A DNA stretch of 64,000 nt. Origin: Prochlorococcus sp. AG-402-G06 (GTDB taxonomy: Bacteria; Cyanobacteriota; Cyanobacteriia; PCC-6307; Cyanobiaceae). The notes below the pieces were generated by a model, which saw only the letters and a list, made by a program, of their open reading frames with translations, did not search any database and was not told the DNA's origin. Shown here piece after piece: positions 18,587 through 28,567 of this stretch (positions are counted from its first letter, which is position 1; each line of letters begins with the position of its first letter). The stretch lies in contig QCHR01000006.1 in NCBI GenBank assembly GCA_003277985.1, positions 1 to 64,000 on the forward strand, written 5' to 3'. Position numbers and translations under genes: made by a program.

Positions 18587-20437
18587 ATGAAAGTAGACAA
18601 TATTTCTTCACTGAATCTAAATACTTTAATAAAAAAAACTATTCAGATTCCCATTGAAGAGAATTTCATTTGCTTAAGAAGTCTAAACCCAAAAAGAACA
18701 AGATTTGAAGTCGAATATTCACTTGAAAAGGGTAGTTGCACAAATTCTTTTTTATTTAAGTCTTCTAAAAATGAACACTCTAAATTACACGATTATATTT
18801 TAATTCATCCTCCTGGCTTAACATTTGAACAAGAATTTTTAGAAGAGTTTAAGACATTAATTAGCAGAGATTCAGTTGAGATAAAGTTAGTCATGGGTCA
18901 TATCAACCCCAACAAAGTAGCTTTTGTAAAAAAAATGAATATGAAATATAAAAATCTAACGGTTATTTGTTCTAATCCAGGAGCAAAATTATTCAAGGAG
19001 ATTTGGAATTTACGAAAACCATCTAAAAACATAAACCCTAAAGAAGCATTGGAGGAAGAAGCTATTCTTCCCAATATTCAAATCATAAAAAAATTAGAGA
19101 CTCTTCTATTTGATAGTAAGTTTGAGATTACATTCATTCCCGCGCCAACAGCTCGTTGGCCTGGTGGACTAATTGTTTTTGAAAAGCAAACTGGTTTATT
19201 GATGAGCGATAAATTATTTGGTGCACATGTTTATGAAGAAAAATGGGCTGAATTAAACAGTATTAGCACGGAAGAAGAAAGACGTCATTACTTCGATTGT
19301 CTAATGGCACCAATGTCTACTCAGGTCAATAGTATTATTGAAAAATTTGAAGAATTTGAAATTGATACGATAGTTCCTGGACATGGACCTGCAATCAGTG
19401 GTAGTTGGAGAAGTTTATTAAACAACTACCAAAGCTGGGGTGAAAGCCAAAAATACAGCAACTTAAAAGTTGCTCTATTATTTGCTAGTGCATATGGAAA
19501 TACTGCAGCTATTGCTGATGCCATCGCTAGAGGCATTAATAAAACAGGAGTCAAAGTTAAGATTATTAATTGTGAATTCACCACATCAGATAACTTAATA
19601 ACAGAAATTCGTAAGGCAGATGGATATTTAATTGGATCTCCAACATTAGGAGGACATGCACCCACCCCTATTGTTTCAGCACTAGGAACACTACTAGCTG
19701 AGGGAGATAGAGGTAAGCCTGCTGGAGTATTTGGAAGTTATGGATGGAGTGGGGAGGCTCTTGATTTACTCGAAAAAAAATTAAAGGATGGAGGTTTTAA
19801 ATTTGGATTCGAGCCTATAAAGATTAAATTTAGTCCTGATCCTTTAATGATTAAAAAACTTGAAGAAACAGGTATCCAATTTGGTAAACAATTAATTAAT
19901 GCAAAGTTACGTCAACAAAGAAAGGCTAATGTTGGTTTAAATACGAGTAAAAGTAATCCAACAATTAATGCACTTGGAAGAGTCGTAGGATCACTATGTA
20001 TATTGACTGCTCAAAAAGAAAATGAACATAATCCAATTAGCGGAGCTATGGTTGCAAGTTGGGTTAGTCAAGCAAGCTTTTCTCCTCCTGGTATTACGAT
20101 TGCAGTGGCTAAAGAAAGAGCTGTAGAAAACTTACTTCATACAGGTGATAATTTTGCTTTAAACATTTTAGAACAAAATAATCACCAAAGCCTCCTTAAG
20201 CAATTTCTTCAATCATTCAAACCTGGAGATAATAGATTTAGCGATCTAGAGATTAAATTTAGTCCGAATAATCAGCCATTACTAAGCGATGCTTTAGCTT
20301 GGCTTGAGGGTACAGTTAATCAAAGAATGGAGTGTGGGGATCATTGGCTGATATATGCTGAGATTAAACATGGAAAAGTCATTAAAAAAGATGGAGTAAC
20401 AGCAGTTCATCATCGAAAAACAGGAGCGAACTACTAG
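18587..20437 (+). CDS. Second flavodiiron protein, tandem paralog
   Basis: VPGHGPAISGSWRSLLNNYQSWG, ALLFASAYGNTAAIADAIARG, GAMVASWVSQASFSPPGITIAVAK; the diiron ligand region is degenerate (MGHINPNK). Confidence 0.92.
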   Translation: MKVDNISSLNLNTLIKKTIQIPIEENFICLRSLNPKRTRFEVEYSLEKGSCTNSFLFKSSKNEHSKLHDYILIHPPGLTFEQEFLEEFKTLISRDSVEIKLVMGHINPNKVAFVKKMNMKYKNLTVICSNPGAKLFKEIWNLRKPSKNINPKEALEEEAILPNIQIIKKLETLLFDSKFEITFIPAPTARWPGGLIVFEKQTGLLMSDKLFGAHVYEEKWAELNSISTEEERRHYFDCLMAPMSTQVNSIIEKFEEFEIDTIVPGHGPAISGSWRSLLNNYQSWGESQKYSNLKVALLFASAYGNTAAIADAIARGINKTGVKVKIINCEFTTSDNLITEIRKADGYLIGSPTLGGHAPTPIVSALGTLLAEGDRGKPAGVFGSYGWSGEALDLLEKKLKDGGFKFGFEPIKIKFSPDPLMIKKLEETGIQFGKQLINAKLRQQRKANVGLNTSKSNPTINALGRVVGSLCILTAQKENEHNPISGAMVASWVSQASFSPPGITIAVAKERAVENLLHTGDNFALNILEQNNHQSLLKQFLQSFKPGDNRFSDLEIKFSPNNQPLLSDALAWLEGTVNQRMECGDHWLIYAEIKHGKVIKKDGVTAVHHRKTGANY

Positions 20438-20487
20438 ACCCATGACAAAACGACTTAATCCTTACTATCTTGATCCCCAGATTCACA

Positions 20488-21012
20488 ATGTCCAATAAAA
20501 ACCTTCTTGTTATAGCTGCTAGTAATGGTGAAAATCTGAAACTAGCCAAAAGATTTATAGTCGCAGGAACAGAGCTAAATTACTCATGCAAATTACTTGA
20601 TTTGACAGAATCTACAAATGATTTACCAATATTTAATCCACGTCAAAATTCACAGGATAAAGCACCAGAAAATCTTAAGTCGATAAATACTCTAATGAAG
20701 AGTCACTCACACTGGGTTATTTGTGCACCTGAATATAACGGCTCAATTCCTCCACTTCTTACAAATGCAATAGCTTGGCTTTCTGTTCAAGGAACAGATT
20801 TTCGCAGTTTATTTAACGAACGTCCAATTGCAATTGCAAGTTTTTCAGGAGGAGGGTGTATGGAGTTATTACTTTCGATGCGAATTCAATTAACCCATCT
20901 TGGGGCTTTAGTCTTAGGTCGTCAATTAGCTACGAACAAATCAAAAATCGCTGAGGATAAATCAATCAATGCAATTCTAAATCAACTGCTACAGTTACAC
21001 CACTCAAATTAA
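20488..21012 (+). CDS. NADPH-dependent FMN reductase family protein
   Basis: VIAASNGENLKLAKRF, WVICAPEYNGSIPPLLTNAIAWLS. Start moved to MSNKN. Confidence 0.85.
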   Translation: MSNKNLLVIAASNGENLKLAKRFIVAGTELNYSCKLLDLTESTNDLPIFNPRQNSQDKAPENLKSINTLMKSHSHWVICAPEYNGSIPPLLTNAIAWLSVQGTDFRSLFNERPIAIASFSGGGCMELLLSMRIQLTHLGALVLGRQLATNKSKIAEDKSINAILNQLLQLHHSN

Positions 21013-21017
21013 ATCTA

Positions 21018-22850
21018 TTACTCATCTTTACCTCTAATTGATTGCTTATTATAGTTTAACTTAAACCATTTCTGTAATATTTTTTTTGCCATAGGTAGAG
21101 CATGAACTGAACCACCACCAGGGGTATTCTGAGCAAATGCAACAATAACTATTTCTCCAGAGGCATAGGGTGCAAAACCAGCAAACCATGCATGGTCAGC
21201 ACCTCCACTACTATCTTCAGCCGTTCCGGTTTTACCAGCGACTGGTGGAATAATAGAAGTATCTATATCTATTTCCATTCCAGTACCACTAGTTACTACT
21301 TTGCGAAGGCCACGACGAATTGTGTTAAGTGTTACATCTTGAATATCTACTTTTTGTCTATATTTCTCTGATCTCCAGTTTATATTGGCATCGACTAAAT
21401 GAGGAGTAATTAAATAACCACCATTTGCAAAAACTGCATATGCTCGTGCTAATTGCAATGGAGTCACCAGAACAACAGATTGACCAATAGATGCACTAGC
21501 CATATCCTCTACGATCCAAGGAGTTTCTCCAGGCTTCCCCCACCCACGCCCTTCGTCAGCCCATTTTATATTACCTACTAAGCCTTTATTTTCATCAAGA
21601 AAAGTTTCTATACCTGTGTACTTATCAAAGCCAAGTTTAATTGCAGCATCATATAAAGCCTTCGAACCAGAACCAACTCCAACTTGATAAAAGAAAGTGT
21701 TACTAGAGACTCTGAAGGCATCTTCATATCCGATCCAACCAAAACCTCTTTTATTATATTCTGGGAAACAATGACTCCCATATGTAATACAAGGAACCGT
21801 ATTTAATTTTTGATTAGCAGGAAATTTACCACTCTCCATACCTGCAATTGCAGTTACAGGCTTCCATGTACTCCCTGGATCGTATGCGTTAAATGCTCTA
21901 CTTAAAAGAGGAAGATTTGATGACAAAAAAAGATTGTCATACTGTTTATTTGTAAAAGGTTGAGAAAAAAAATTAAGGTCAAAAGTAGGTTTACTAGCAA
22001 TTGCTCTAATTGCGCCTGTTTTTGGGTCAATCGCTACTATAGCTCCAGCGATTTTATCAGACAAAACTTTTTCTGCAGTAAGTTGTAGGTCTAGATCAAG
22101 AGTTAATTTGATATCCCTACCGGCCTTTGGCAACTTTAACCCCAGGCTGCGTTGAACCGTACCTATTGAATCAATCTCCAGCATCTCTCCTCCCCATGTA
22201 CCTCTCAATTCAGATTCAAAGGCAGCTTCAATACCTTTCCGTCCAATTCGATCAGATAATTTATAACCTCTTTCCGAAAGCCTAGAAAACTCATTTTGAG
22301 TTATCAACTGTGTATAACCTAAAGCATGCGCAGCTAAAGACTTATAAGGATAATTTCTAACTAAAGCAATATCAATTTGAGCACCATACAATTTATTCTC
22401 TTGTTCTTTAAACCTAATAACCTGCTCCACCGACAAATCAGTTAATAGTACTTTTTTATAAGGAGTGTCGGAATGACTTCTAGTAAATGCTGTCTCTAAT
22501 TGATTAGTAGAAACACTTAACAAATCAGATAAAGATTTTCTAAGATCAAGCCATTCAGCATTAGTTAAAAGCCTAGGTTGAACAGATAATGAATAAGAGA
22601 GTTTATTATCGGCAAGAATTACACCATTACGATCTAATAATCTTCCTCTGATTGGTGGATTAGCAATTAGCTTGATTCTATTATCTTCTGAAAGTTTTTT
22701 ATAATATGATCCATTGATTATTTGTATCCAAAAAAGACGTGCGCCTGTTACTGAAAAAATTAAGCAAATAAACAAAAAGAAAATTAGGGGTTGATTAAAA
22801 GCACCTACATGCTTTTTAGAACTAAGATGTAACTTTTCTTTTTTCTTCAT
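21018..22850 (-). CDS. mrdA: Penicillin-binding protein 2-type transpeptidase
   Basis: RGRLLDRNGVILADN, YDPGSTWKPVTAIAGME (SxxK), VAGKTGTAED. Confidence 0.92.
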   Translation of the reverse strand: MKKKEKLHLSSKKHVGAFNQPLIFFLFICLIFSVTGARLFWIQIINGSYYKKLSEDNRIKLIANPPIRGRLLDRNGVILADNKLSYSLSVQPRLLTNAEWLDLRKSLSDLLSVSTNQLETAFTRSHSDTPYKKVLLTDLSVEQVIRFKEQENKLYGAQIDIALVRNYPYKSLAAHALGYTQLITQNEFSRLSERGYKLSDRIGRKGIEAAFESELRGTWGGEMLEIDSIGTVQRSLGLKLPKAGRDIKLTLDLDLQLTAEKVLSDKIAGAIVAIDPKTGAIRAIASKPTFDLNFFSQPFTNKQYDNLFLSSNLPLLSRAFNAYDPGSTWKPVTAIAGMESGKFPANQKLNTVPCITYGSHCFPEYNKRGFGWIGYEDAFRVSSNTFFYQVGVGSGSKALYDAAIKLGFDKYTGIETFLDENKGLVGNIKWADEGRGWGKPGETPWIVEDMASASIGQSVVLVTPLQLARAYAVFANGGYLITPHLVDANINWRSEKYRQKVDIQDVTLNTIRRGLRKVVTSGTGMEIDIDTSIIPPVAGKTGTAEDSSGGADHAWFAGFAPYASGEIVIVAFAQNTPGGGSVHALPMAKKILQKWFKLNYNKQSIRGKDE

Positions 22851-22869
22851 CTCTAAAAATCAAGAATCT

Positions 22870-23247
22870 TTATTGATTATCTATTTTTAATGAGTCATTG
22901 CTGATCAAATGTCTTAATCGGGAGAGTTGACTATCAATTCTATTTAAAGTCGAAACTAAAGAATCTTGATCACTACCTTCATAATCATGATCATTCTCTT
23001 CAACAGTTACATCAACTGAAACAACTGGATAACCTAAGCCAGGAATCAATTGATCAATCTTATCCCTCAATGTCTTTGCCGAGGCTTCGCCATCAACAAT
23101 GAATTCAGAGAATGGTTCTTTTGATTTGAATATATGCATTATTTTTTGAAATCCACCAGTTTTAGCATTTTTAATAATGCCTATGCCAAATGGCAAAGCA
23201 GACTCCATTGCAAATAGATGGAAATCCCTTAATTGATCTTTAGCCAT
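22870..23247 (-). CDS. Conserved cyanobacterial hypothetical protein
   Basis: Intact 125-aa ORF in a core context; no domain recognised. Confidence 0.7.
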   Translation of the reverse strand: MAKDQLRDFHLFAMESALPFGIGIIKNAKTGGFQKIMHIFKSKEPFSEFIVDGEASAKTLRDKIDQLIPGLGYPVVSVDVTVEENDHDYEGSDQDSLVSTLNRIDSQLSRLRHLISNDSLKIDNQ

Positions 23248-23263
23248 AATGGCTTTACAAATT

Positions 23264-23875
23264 CTACTTAAGAATAACTGTTTCTGACGTTGGAAAGTAA
23301 GGAGTACAACTATTATTTGAAATACCTATTGACCAACCAGCAAAAATTGACATCACAATTATTGCTGCAAATGGAAGAAAAGCTTGATGAGTAGTATCAA
23401 GAGTTAACCATTCTCTCCAACCTCTTATAAAACGTTCTCTAGCAAACCTATTGCGCTCTTTTGAAGCTTGATTAATTTTTTTTCTAAAAGATTTTTCTAC
23501 CCAACGTTCAAAAGACTTTTTTTTAGTTACTGCCATTTTTCTCTCTATTTCTAATAATTGTCCTGAAGTCAGTTGAGGGTGAAAAGTACTTATCAATTCA
23601 AGGGTTTTTAAAAACATTTCAACTGCTGCGTCTTTAATAAGCCGCTCTTCGTCTTTAAGAAAAGTCCAATCAACTTCAGGATAAAAACGAGCTCTATTAA
23701 GATTAATCTGCTCTTCTCCTAACTGGCCAGGCTCTCTCAACCATCTATCAGTATTATTGTCGAATCGTCGCCAGTATAGAAAAGGATTAATATAAATAAC
23801 CTTTCCTGAGATAGTAATACTATCCTTTTGCAGCCTTCGGCTTAAATTCGAGTCAGTCTGTTGTGCAACCGTCAA
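23264..23875 (-). CDS. Conserved cyanobacterial membrane hypothetical protein
   Basis: Intact 203-aa ORF, C-terminal TM segment; last apparently core gene before the island. Confidence 0.7.
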   Translation of the reverse strand: MTVAQQTDSNLSRRLQKDSITISGKVIYINPFLYWRRFDNNTDRWLREPGQLGEEQINLNRARFYPEVDWTFLKDEERLIKDAAVEMFLKTLELISTFHPQLTSGQLLEIERKMAVTKKKSFERWVEKSFRKKINQASKERNRFARERFIRGWREWLTLDTTHQAFLPFAAIIVMSIFAGWSIGISNNSCTPYFPTSETVILK

Positions 23876-24184
23876 AAGTAATCAGCCATTGAACTAAGTT
23901 ATCTTTTTTTTTTGCAGTAGACCACCCCCCAAATCAGATTATTCAAGATAGGAATATCCTCATTGATCAACACTAAAAAGCTATTGATAGAAATTATCTT
24001 AATCAATTTCTATCTAATTCTCTGTTTTTAATATTTTAGTAGAGATGCTATCTCACTTAATTTAGTTCGATTTTACCGACAAATCCTTTCTAAATTTTTA
24101 CAGAGATAAGTATCCAGTTTAATGAATCCATGCAAAAGAACAATAATTCAGTTATGTTCATTTTGAACATAACCAAAAAAAGAA

Positions 24185-24502
24185 ATGCTTCGAAAGCAAG
24201 AAAAAAATGCTGTCACCAGAGGAGTGATCCTTGCTATTGGTTGGGGATGGGGTTTAGATAGATTTTATGAAGGTGACAAAAAAGGAGGAATTCTCTCAAT
24301 CATTGGCTGGGGAATTGTCTTCACAAGTTTTCTATACTTTAAATGCTCAGGAATCGAATATGTTGATGGGGTAAAAGATTATTCCAACTACAGTCCAAAT
24401 CCTCTGATAGTTCTTCCGGTAATTGCTGGTTTATACGGAATATATTTAATTCTTAGAAAAGGTTTCAGATTAGCAAAACAGTTTGAGAATGCTGAAGACT
24501 AA
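24185..24502 (+). CDS. TM2-domain-like small membrane protein
   Basis: VILAIGWGWGLDRFYEGDKKGGILSIIGWGIV resembles the TM2 pattern; second TM near the C-terminus. Confidence 0.6.
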   Translation: MLRKQEKNAVTRGVILAIGWGWGLDRFYEGDKKGGILSIIGWGIVFTSFLYFKCSGIEYVDGVKDYSNYSPNPLIVLPVIAGLYGIYLILRKGFRLAKQFENAED

Positions 24503-24593
24503 TTCAGCTTGCAGCACTTAAATCAATTAACCCTCAAGATCCAAGTCATTAATTTTTTAATAGTGACAAAAAGTCCTAACATCAGTAAAAATG

Positions 24594-24672
24594 ACTTAAC
24601 AGGACAACTCCTCACACAATCGTTCTGTTAGAAAAAGCACCCAACTTAAAATAAAGTCGGGTGCTTTTTAAT
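24594..24672 (+). ncRNA. Yfr1/Yfr10-like sRNA candidate 1
   Basis: aacaggac-aactcctcacacaat-cgttctgtt hairpin exposing ACUCCUCACAC, then a terminator stem and U-run (cacccaac...gtcgggtgctttttta). Confidence 0.7.
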
Positions 24673-24880
24673 GAGTAATTTTGTGATTATTACATGTGAC
24701 AGTTAATCAACTCATTCATCTGCTCATGTTTTGGTTTTCTATAAGATACGTAATTATGTTTTTTGTTAGTTGTTTTGATCTAATAAAATCTCAAGCAAGT
24801 ACTCAGAACGGTATTCTCTACAATTTTCTAGATAAATTTATAAACTTATCAATTAAATTAAAATATTAATCATCAACCAA

Positions 24881-25120
24881 ATGACTGAAGAGCCTAAAAC
24901 AGAGAAAAAAAAGTGCATGGGTAAAGGTAAAGCGATGTTTGCTTATGGCATTATTCAACTAAGTTCTAATTTAGTTTCAGCAATTGCTCTTGCGGCAATT
25001 GCCCTTAGTTTTTGTTCTATTAAACAAGAATCAAAAGTGTTCAACGAATGTGTTGAAGACGTTCAAGCGTCTGGAAAGAATTCTTCCAATGCAGTTCGCT
25101 TTTGCAATGGTGGTAACTAA
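24881..25120 (+). CDS. Small membrane hypothetical protein
   Basis: 79-aa ORF with central hydrophobic segment and RBS-like upstream sequence. Confidence 0.45.
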   Translation: MTEEPKTEKKKCMGKGKAMFAYGIIQLSSNLVSAIALAAIALSFCSIKQESKVFNECVEDVQASGKNSSNAVRFCNGGN

Positions 25121-25204
25121 GTTTTCTACAATAAATTAAAAAGACTCTTCCACTTATCAATGTCTAACTTGATTGGGGTGCACTAATCTCACCCCATTTT
25201 TTAT

Positions 25205-25370
25205 GTCTTTAACTTTTCCAGAAGCCGTCACATTCTTTATGAAATAAAACATTATAAAAATTTCTCCTTTTCTTTTCTGAATTCACATCAGCCGCATTCA
25301 ATAAACCCATTAAACCTATTGCTTAATTTTTAGTAAAGAATTTTCGATTATTATTTAAATATCATTTGGG
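25205..25370 (-). pseudogene. Decayed copy of the 56-aa small ORF (intact at 53126-53296)
   Basis: Minus-strand similarity to MIFKSDKGKSFSKEEAIDLMVSLSA...; frame lost. A GC-rich hairpin (25172-25202) lies on its 3' side. Confidence 0.55.
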
Positions 25371-25467
25371 TCTTTTCATTTTAGAGTTGGCTATTCATGA
25401 ATTTGATGGACTAATATCTTAACGATGTCAATTCTTCAAAAACGGTAAACATAATTTTTCAGATCTG

Positions 25468-25860
25468 ATGACCTTCACAACTGTTCGAAGTATTTGTCTT
25501 AGTTGTTTAACACTTCTACTTACTTTTTATCCGCTAAAAATTAATGCTCTATCTCATGAGTGGATTGGAGTTCCAAAAAGTCAATATGGAGAACAATTAT
25601 GGGATAAGAATAGCGTAAAGAAAAATCAAGATGGAATTATACGAGTGTTAAGCAAGTTTATTCCTAAAAGCAGTACTGACATTACTCAAGACATTCTGTA
25701 TACAATGGACGTCAACTGTTCAGAAAAATCCTTCAGAGATATTGCAGTAGGAACAACTGAATTTGAAGAATTCAAGAATAAGGATTCAGATTGGAAAGAT
25801 CCAAATGGAGACAAATTGATTTTGGGTGTGATAGATGATGTTTGTACTTATATCAATTAA
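25468..25860 (+). CDS. Exported hypothetical protein
   Basis: 130-aa ORF with N-terminal signal-peptide-like segment (SICLSCLTLLLTFYPLKINALS). Confidence 0.55.
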   Translation: MTFTTVRSICLSCLTLLLTFYPLKINALSHEWIGVPKSQYGEQLWDKNSVKKNQDGIIRVLSKFIPKSSTDITQDILYTMDVNCSEKSFRDIAVGTTEFEEFKNKDSDWKDPNGDKLILGVIDDVCTYIN

Positions 25861-25977
25861 TTCTTAAAATCAATAAAACAATTTCAAGAGAAACCTTCAT
25901 GACAATGCAAGTTTTGCCAAAACAAAGTGAATCTAGATCACTTAATATCTAATGTTTCTGCATTTACTAATTTTTTT

Positions 25978-26349
25978 CTAACGCCAATCAACTTTCACAC
26001 CAAACCCCTCAGGTATATCCTCACTAACATCTCGTAAATCGAGCCATTTCATCTCATCCTCTAAATTCAAATTTTTAAACCTCCGTATATAAATATTTCC
26101 AGCGAGCTCTGGATCTTCAACACCAAAAAAATCACATATTTCTTCTACCCTTGCCCAATGCTCAATTTCATTAGTTGCCCGTTTGAATTCAGTTATTTGA
26201 AATTTTGCTTGTTCTTCCTGAGTTAATTTATCTAATACCGAAGAAGATATTGTGACAATTGCACAATCCCATTTCGAACAATCTTCTCCTTCAACTGCAA
26301 AATTTCTTTTATTAAGTTCTTTCAACCAAATTTCATCCATAATCTTCAA
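25978..26349 (-). CDS. Hypothetical protein
   Basis: 123-aa intact ORF; no domain recognised. Confidence 0.5.
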   Translation of the reverse strand: MKIMDEIWLKELNKRNFAVEGEDCSKWDCAIVTISSSVLDKLTQEEQAKFQITEFKRATNEIEHWARVEEICDFFGVEDPELAGNIYIRRFKNLNLEDEMKWLDLRDVSEDIPEGFGVKVDWR

Positions 26350-26592
26350 TAATCCTCCAAATACCTGACATATTTTATTTGATTGACTTGATCCCTCCAG
26401 TACTTTCCCAATAAATTCATAATTGGAATTTAATAGTGAGTTATAAAAACATAAAGAGATTCAATAAGTAAAGAGAAAAATAGAGTCTACTTTTACTCTC
26501 CATCGATAAGGTCAAAACTGATTATGCGCAAAAGTCAACAAGAATTAAAATTAATAGTAAAGTACTTTGAAGAAAGGGTTGATAAGAAACAA

Positions 26593-28284
26593 ATGGAGGG
26601 AGCTGAGCAACAAGCGCAAAAAAAGAATAAAAATTCTGAATTAAAAACATTTCCAGTACCATTTGCTTTGGGTGATATTAAACGAAATATTTCTGCAACT
26701 AATAAAACAAAAAAGTCAAATAAAGAATACATAATTAATCAAGCATTTAAATTTCATTCACAAGGAAATATTCAAGAAGCAGCAAAATATTATCAATATT
26801 TTATAGATCAAGGATTAAATGATCACCGTGTTTTTTCTAATTATGGCTTGATACTAAAATCTCTTGGCAAATTAAAAGAAGCGGAGTTATCTATTCGCAA
26901 AGCAATTGAAATCAAACCTGATTTCGCTGATGCTCATTCCAATCTGGGAAATCTATTGAGAGATGTCGGGAACTTGGAAGAAGCGGAGTTATCTATTCGC
27001 AAAGCAATTGAAATCAAACCTGATTTCGCTGATGCTCATTCCAATCTGGGAGGTATATTAACTGATCTAGGAAACTTACAAGAAGCAGAAATATCTACTC
27101 GTAAAGCAATTCAACTCAATCCTGATTTCGCTGATGCTCATTTCAATCTGGGGAACATATTGAGAGGTCTCAACAACTTACAACAAGCAGAAATATCCAC
27201 TCGCAAAGCAATTCAACTTAATCCTGATTTGGTCGAAGCACATTCCAATCTGGGAGGTATATTGACTGATCTAGGAAACTTACAAGAAGCAGAAATATCT
27301 ACTCGCAAAGCAATTCAACTTAATCCTGATTTCGCTGATGCTCACTTCAATCTAGGAATCATATTGGAAACTATAGGTAAAATAGAAGAAGCAATATTTC
27401 ACTCTAAAAAATCAGTTGAATTAAAGCCTGAAGATGAAAAACTACTGATATCTTTAACTCATATTTTATGTAGTCAAAAAAATTATGAATTAGCACTAAA
27501 ATATTTAAGCAATAAAAAATCTGACGCTTGTCACAGTCTATATCTAGGGTGCCTATTATCTCTTGATAGAGAAGAAGAATTTGACAAAAAATACAAAGAG
27601 TTATCTAAAAACAATATTTGTAATGCCGATATTGGAGGTATAGCTGAGCATGCCAATATTATTTATGAGAAAAGATATACATCTACTTTCTGTAATGAAG
27701 CAATCAAGTATGTCTTAATAGATAAAATTAATGAAGGCTCATTATCAGAAAAGCATTTAAATGAACTTATTGAATTTAGTAAAGTTACTCAATATAAAGA
27801 AAGATCTCAGGGCCTACTTACAAATGGAGCGCAAAGCTCCGGAAATTTATTTTTATTAGACTACCCATTTATCAAAGCTATTAAAATGGCTTTAGAAGAC
27901 AAAATTAAAAAGTACAAGACAAAATTTAAAGATAGTGAACAAGGTTTTATCAATAATTGGCCTGAAAAATATGAACTTAGTGCATGGCTCATAAATATGA
28001 AAACGGGAGGATTTCTTGCACCACATAATCACGAATATGGTTGGATTACAGGGAGCTTTTATCTTCAAGTACCAAAGCTTTCCAAAAATGAAGACGCAGG
28101 AAGCATAGCTTTTAGCTACCAAGGACCCAGATATCCTCATAAGGAAAAAGATTTTAAGTTAACTATTCAAAAAATAGAAAACAGAGATATTTGCATATTT
28201 CCTTCTTCTTTATTCCACCATACGATTCCATTTAAAAGCTCAGAAGAAAGGATATGTTTTGTTTTTGATTTAGTGCAAAAATAA
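26593..28284 (+). CDS. TPR family member 1: TPR array + C-terminal 2OG-Fe(II) oxygenase (2OG-FeII_Oxy_5-like)
   Basis: ELKTFPVPFALGDIKRN... N-terminal module; 34-aa TPR units; C-term LAPHNHEYGWITGSFYLQVP...ICIFPSSLFHHTIPFKSSEERICFVFDL. Start moved to MEGAEQQ; the upstream track extension matches noncoding leaders of paralogs. Confidence 0.85.
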   Translation: MEGAEQQAQKKNKNSELKTFPVPFALGDIKRNISATNKTKKSNKEYIINQAFKFHSQGNIQEAAKYYQYFIDQGLNDHRVFSNYGLILKSLGKLKEAELSIRKAIEIKPDFADAHSNLGNLLRDVGNLEEAELSIRKAIEIKPDFADAHSNLGGILTDLGNLQEAEISTRKAIQLNPDFADAHFNLGNILRGLNNLQQAEISTRKAIQLNPDLVEAHSNLGGILTDLGNLQEAEISTRKAIQLNPDFADAHFNLGIILETIGKIEEAIFHSKKSVELKPEDEKLLISLTHILCSQKNYELALKYLSNKKSDACHSLYLGCLLSLDREEEFDKKYKELSKNNICNADIGGIAEHANIIYEKRYTSTFCNEAIKYVLIDKINEGSLSEKHLNELIEFSKVTQYKERSQGLLTNGAQSSGNLFLLDYPFIKAIKMALEDKIKKYKTKFKDSEQGFINNWPEKYELSAWLINMKTGGFLAPHNHEYGWITGSFYLQVPKLSKNEDAGSIAFSYQGPRYPHKEKDFKLTIQKIENRDICIFPSSLFHHTIPFKSSEERICFVFDLVQK

Positions 28285-28567
28285 TAATATTGATTTTTTT
28301 ATAATTATTGAATAAACTAATTCTCAGAAATTAGAGACCCATTAATATCCAAACGATTATATCTAAAAAAGAGAGGCTAGTTTGCTTTCTATCCAATAAA
28401 TCAACATATAAGTTTCTAAGTACATATCTATAGAACTTTAAAAGAAAAATTTGTAAATTCTAAGATTCATGTTCAATTAAAAGAAACTAAACAATTCGCA
28501 TAGTTTCCACAAGGAAACCAGACTAAAATAGAAAATGAGACGGTAACACTTGTAAAACAAAGAATCT

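Noticed and set aside
18587-20437. Tandem flavodiiron genes as a possible novel system
   Set aside because: Paired flavodiiron proteins are standard cyanobacterial genes.
26876-27330. Regular repeats that might suggest a CRISPR array
   Set aside because: Period is 102 nt, repeats are coding and translate to 34-aa TPR units; no short palindromic repeats with unique spacers.
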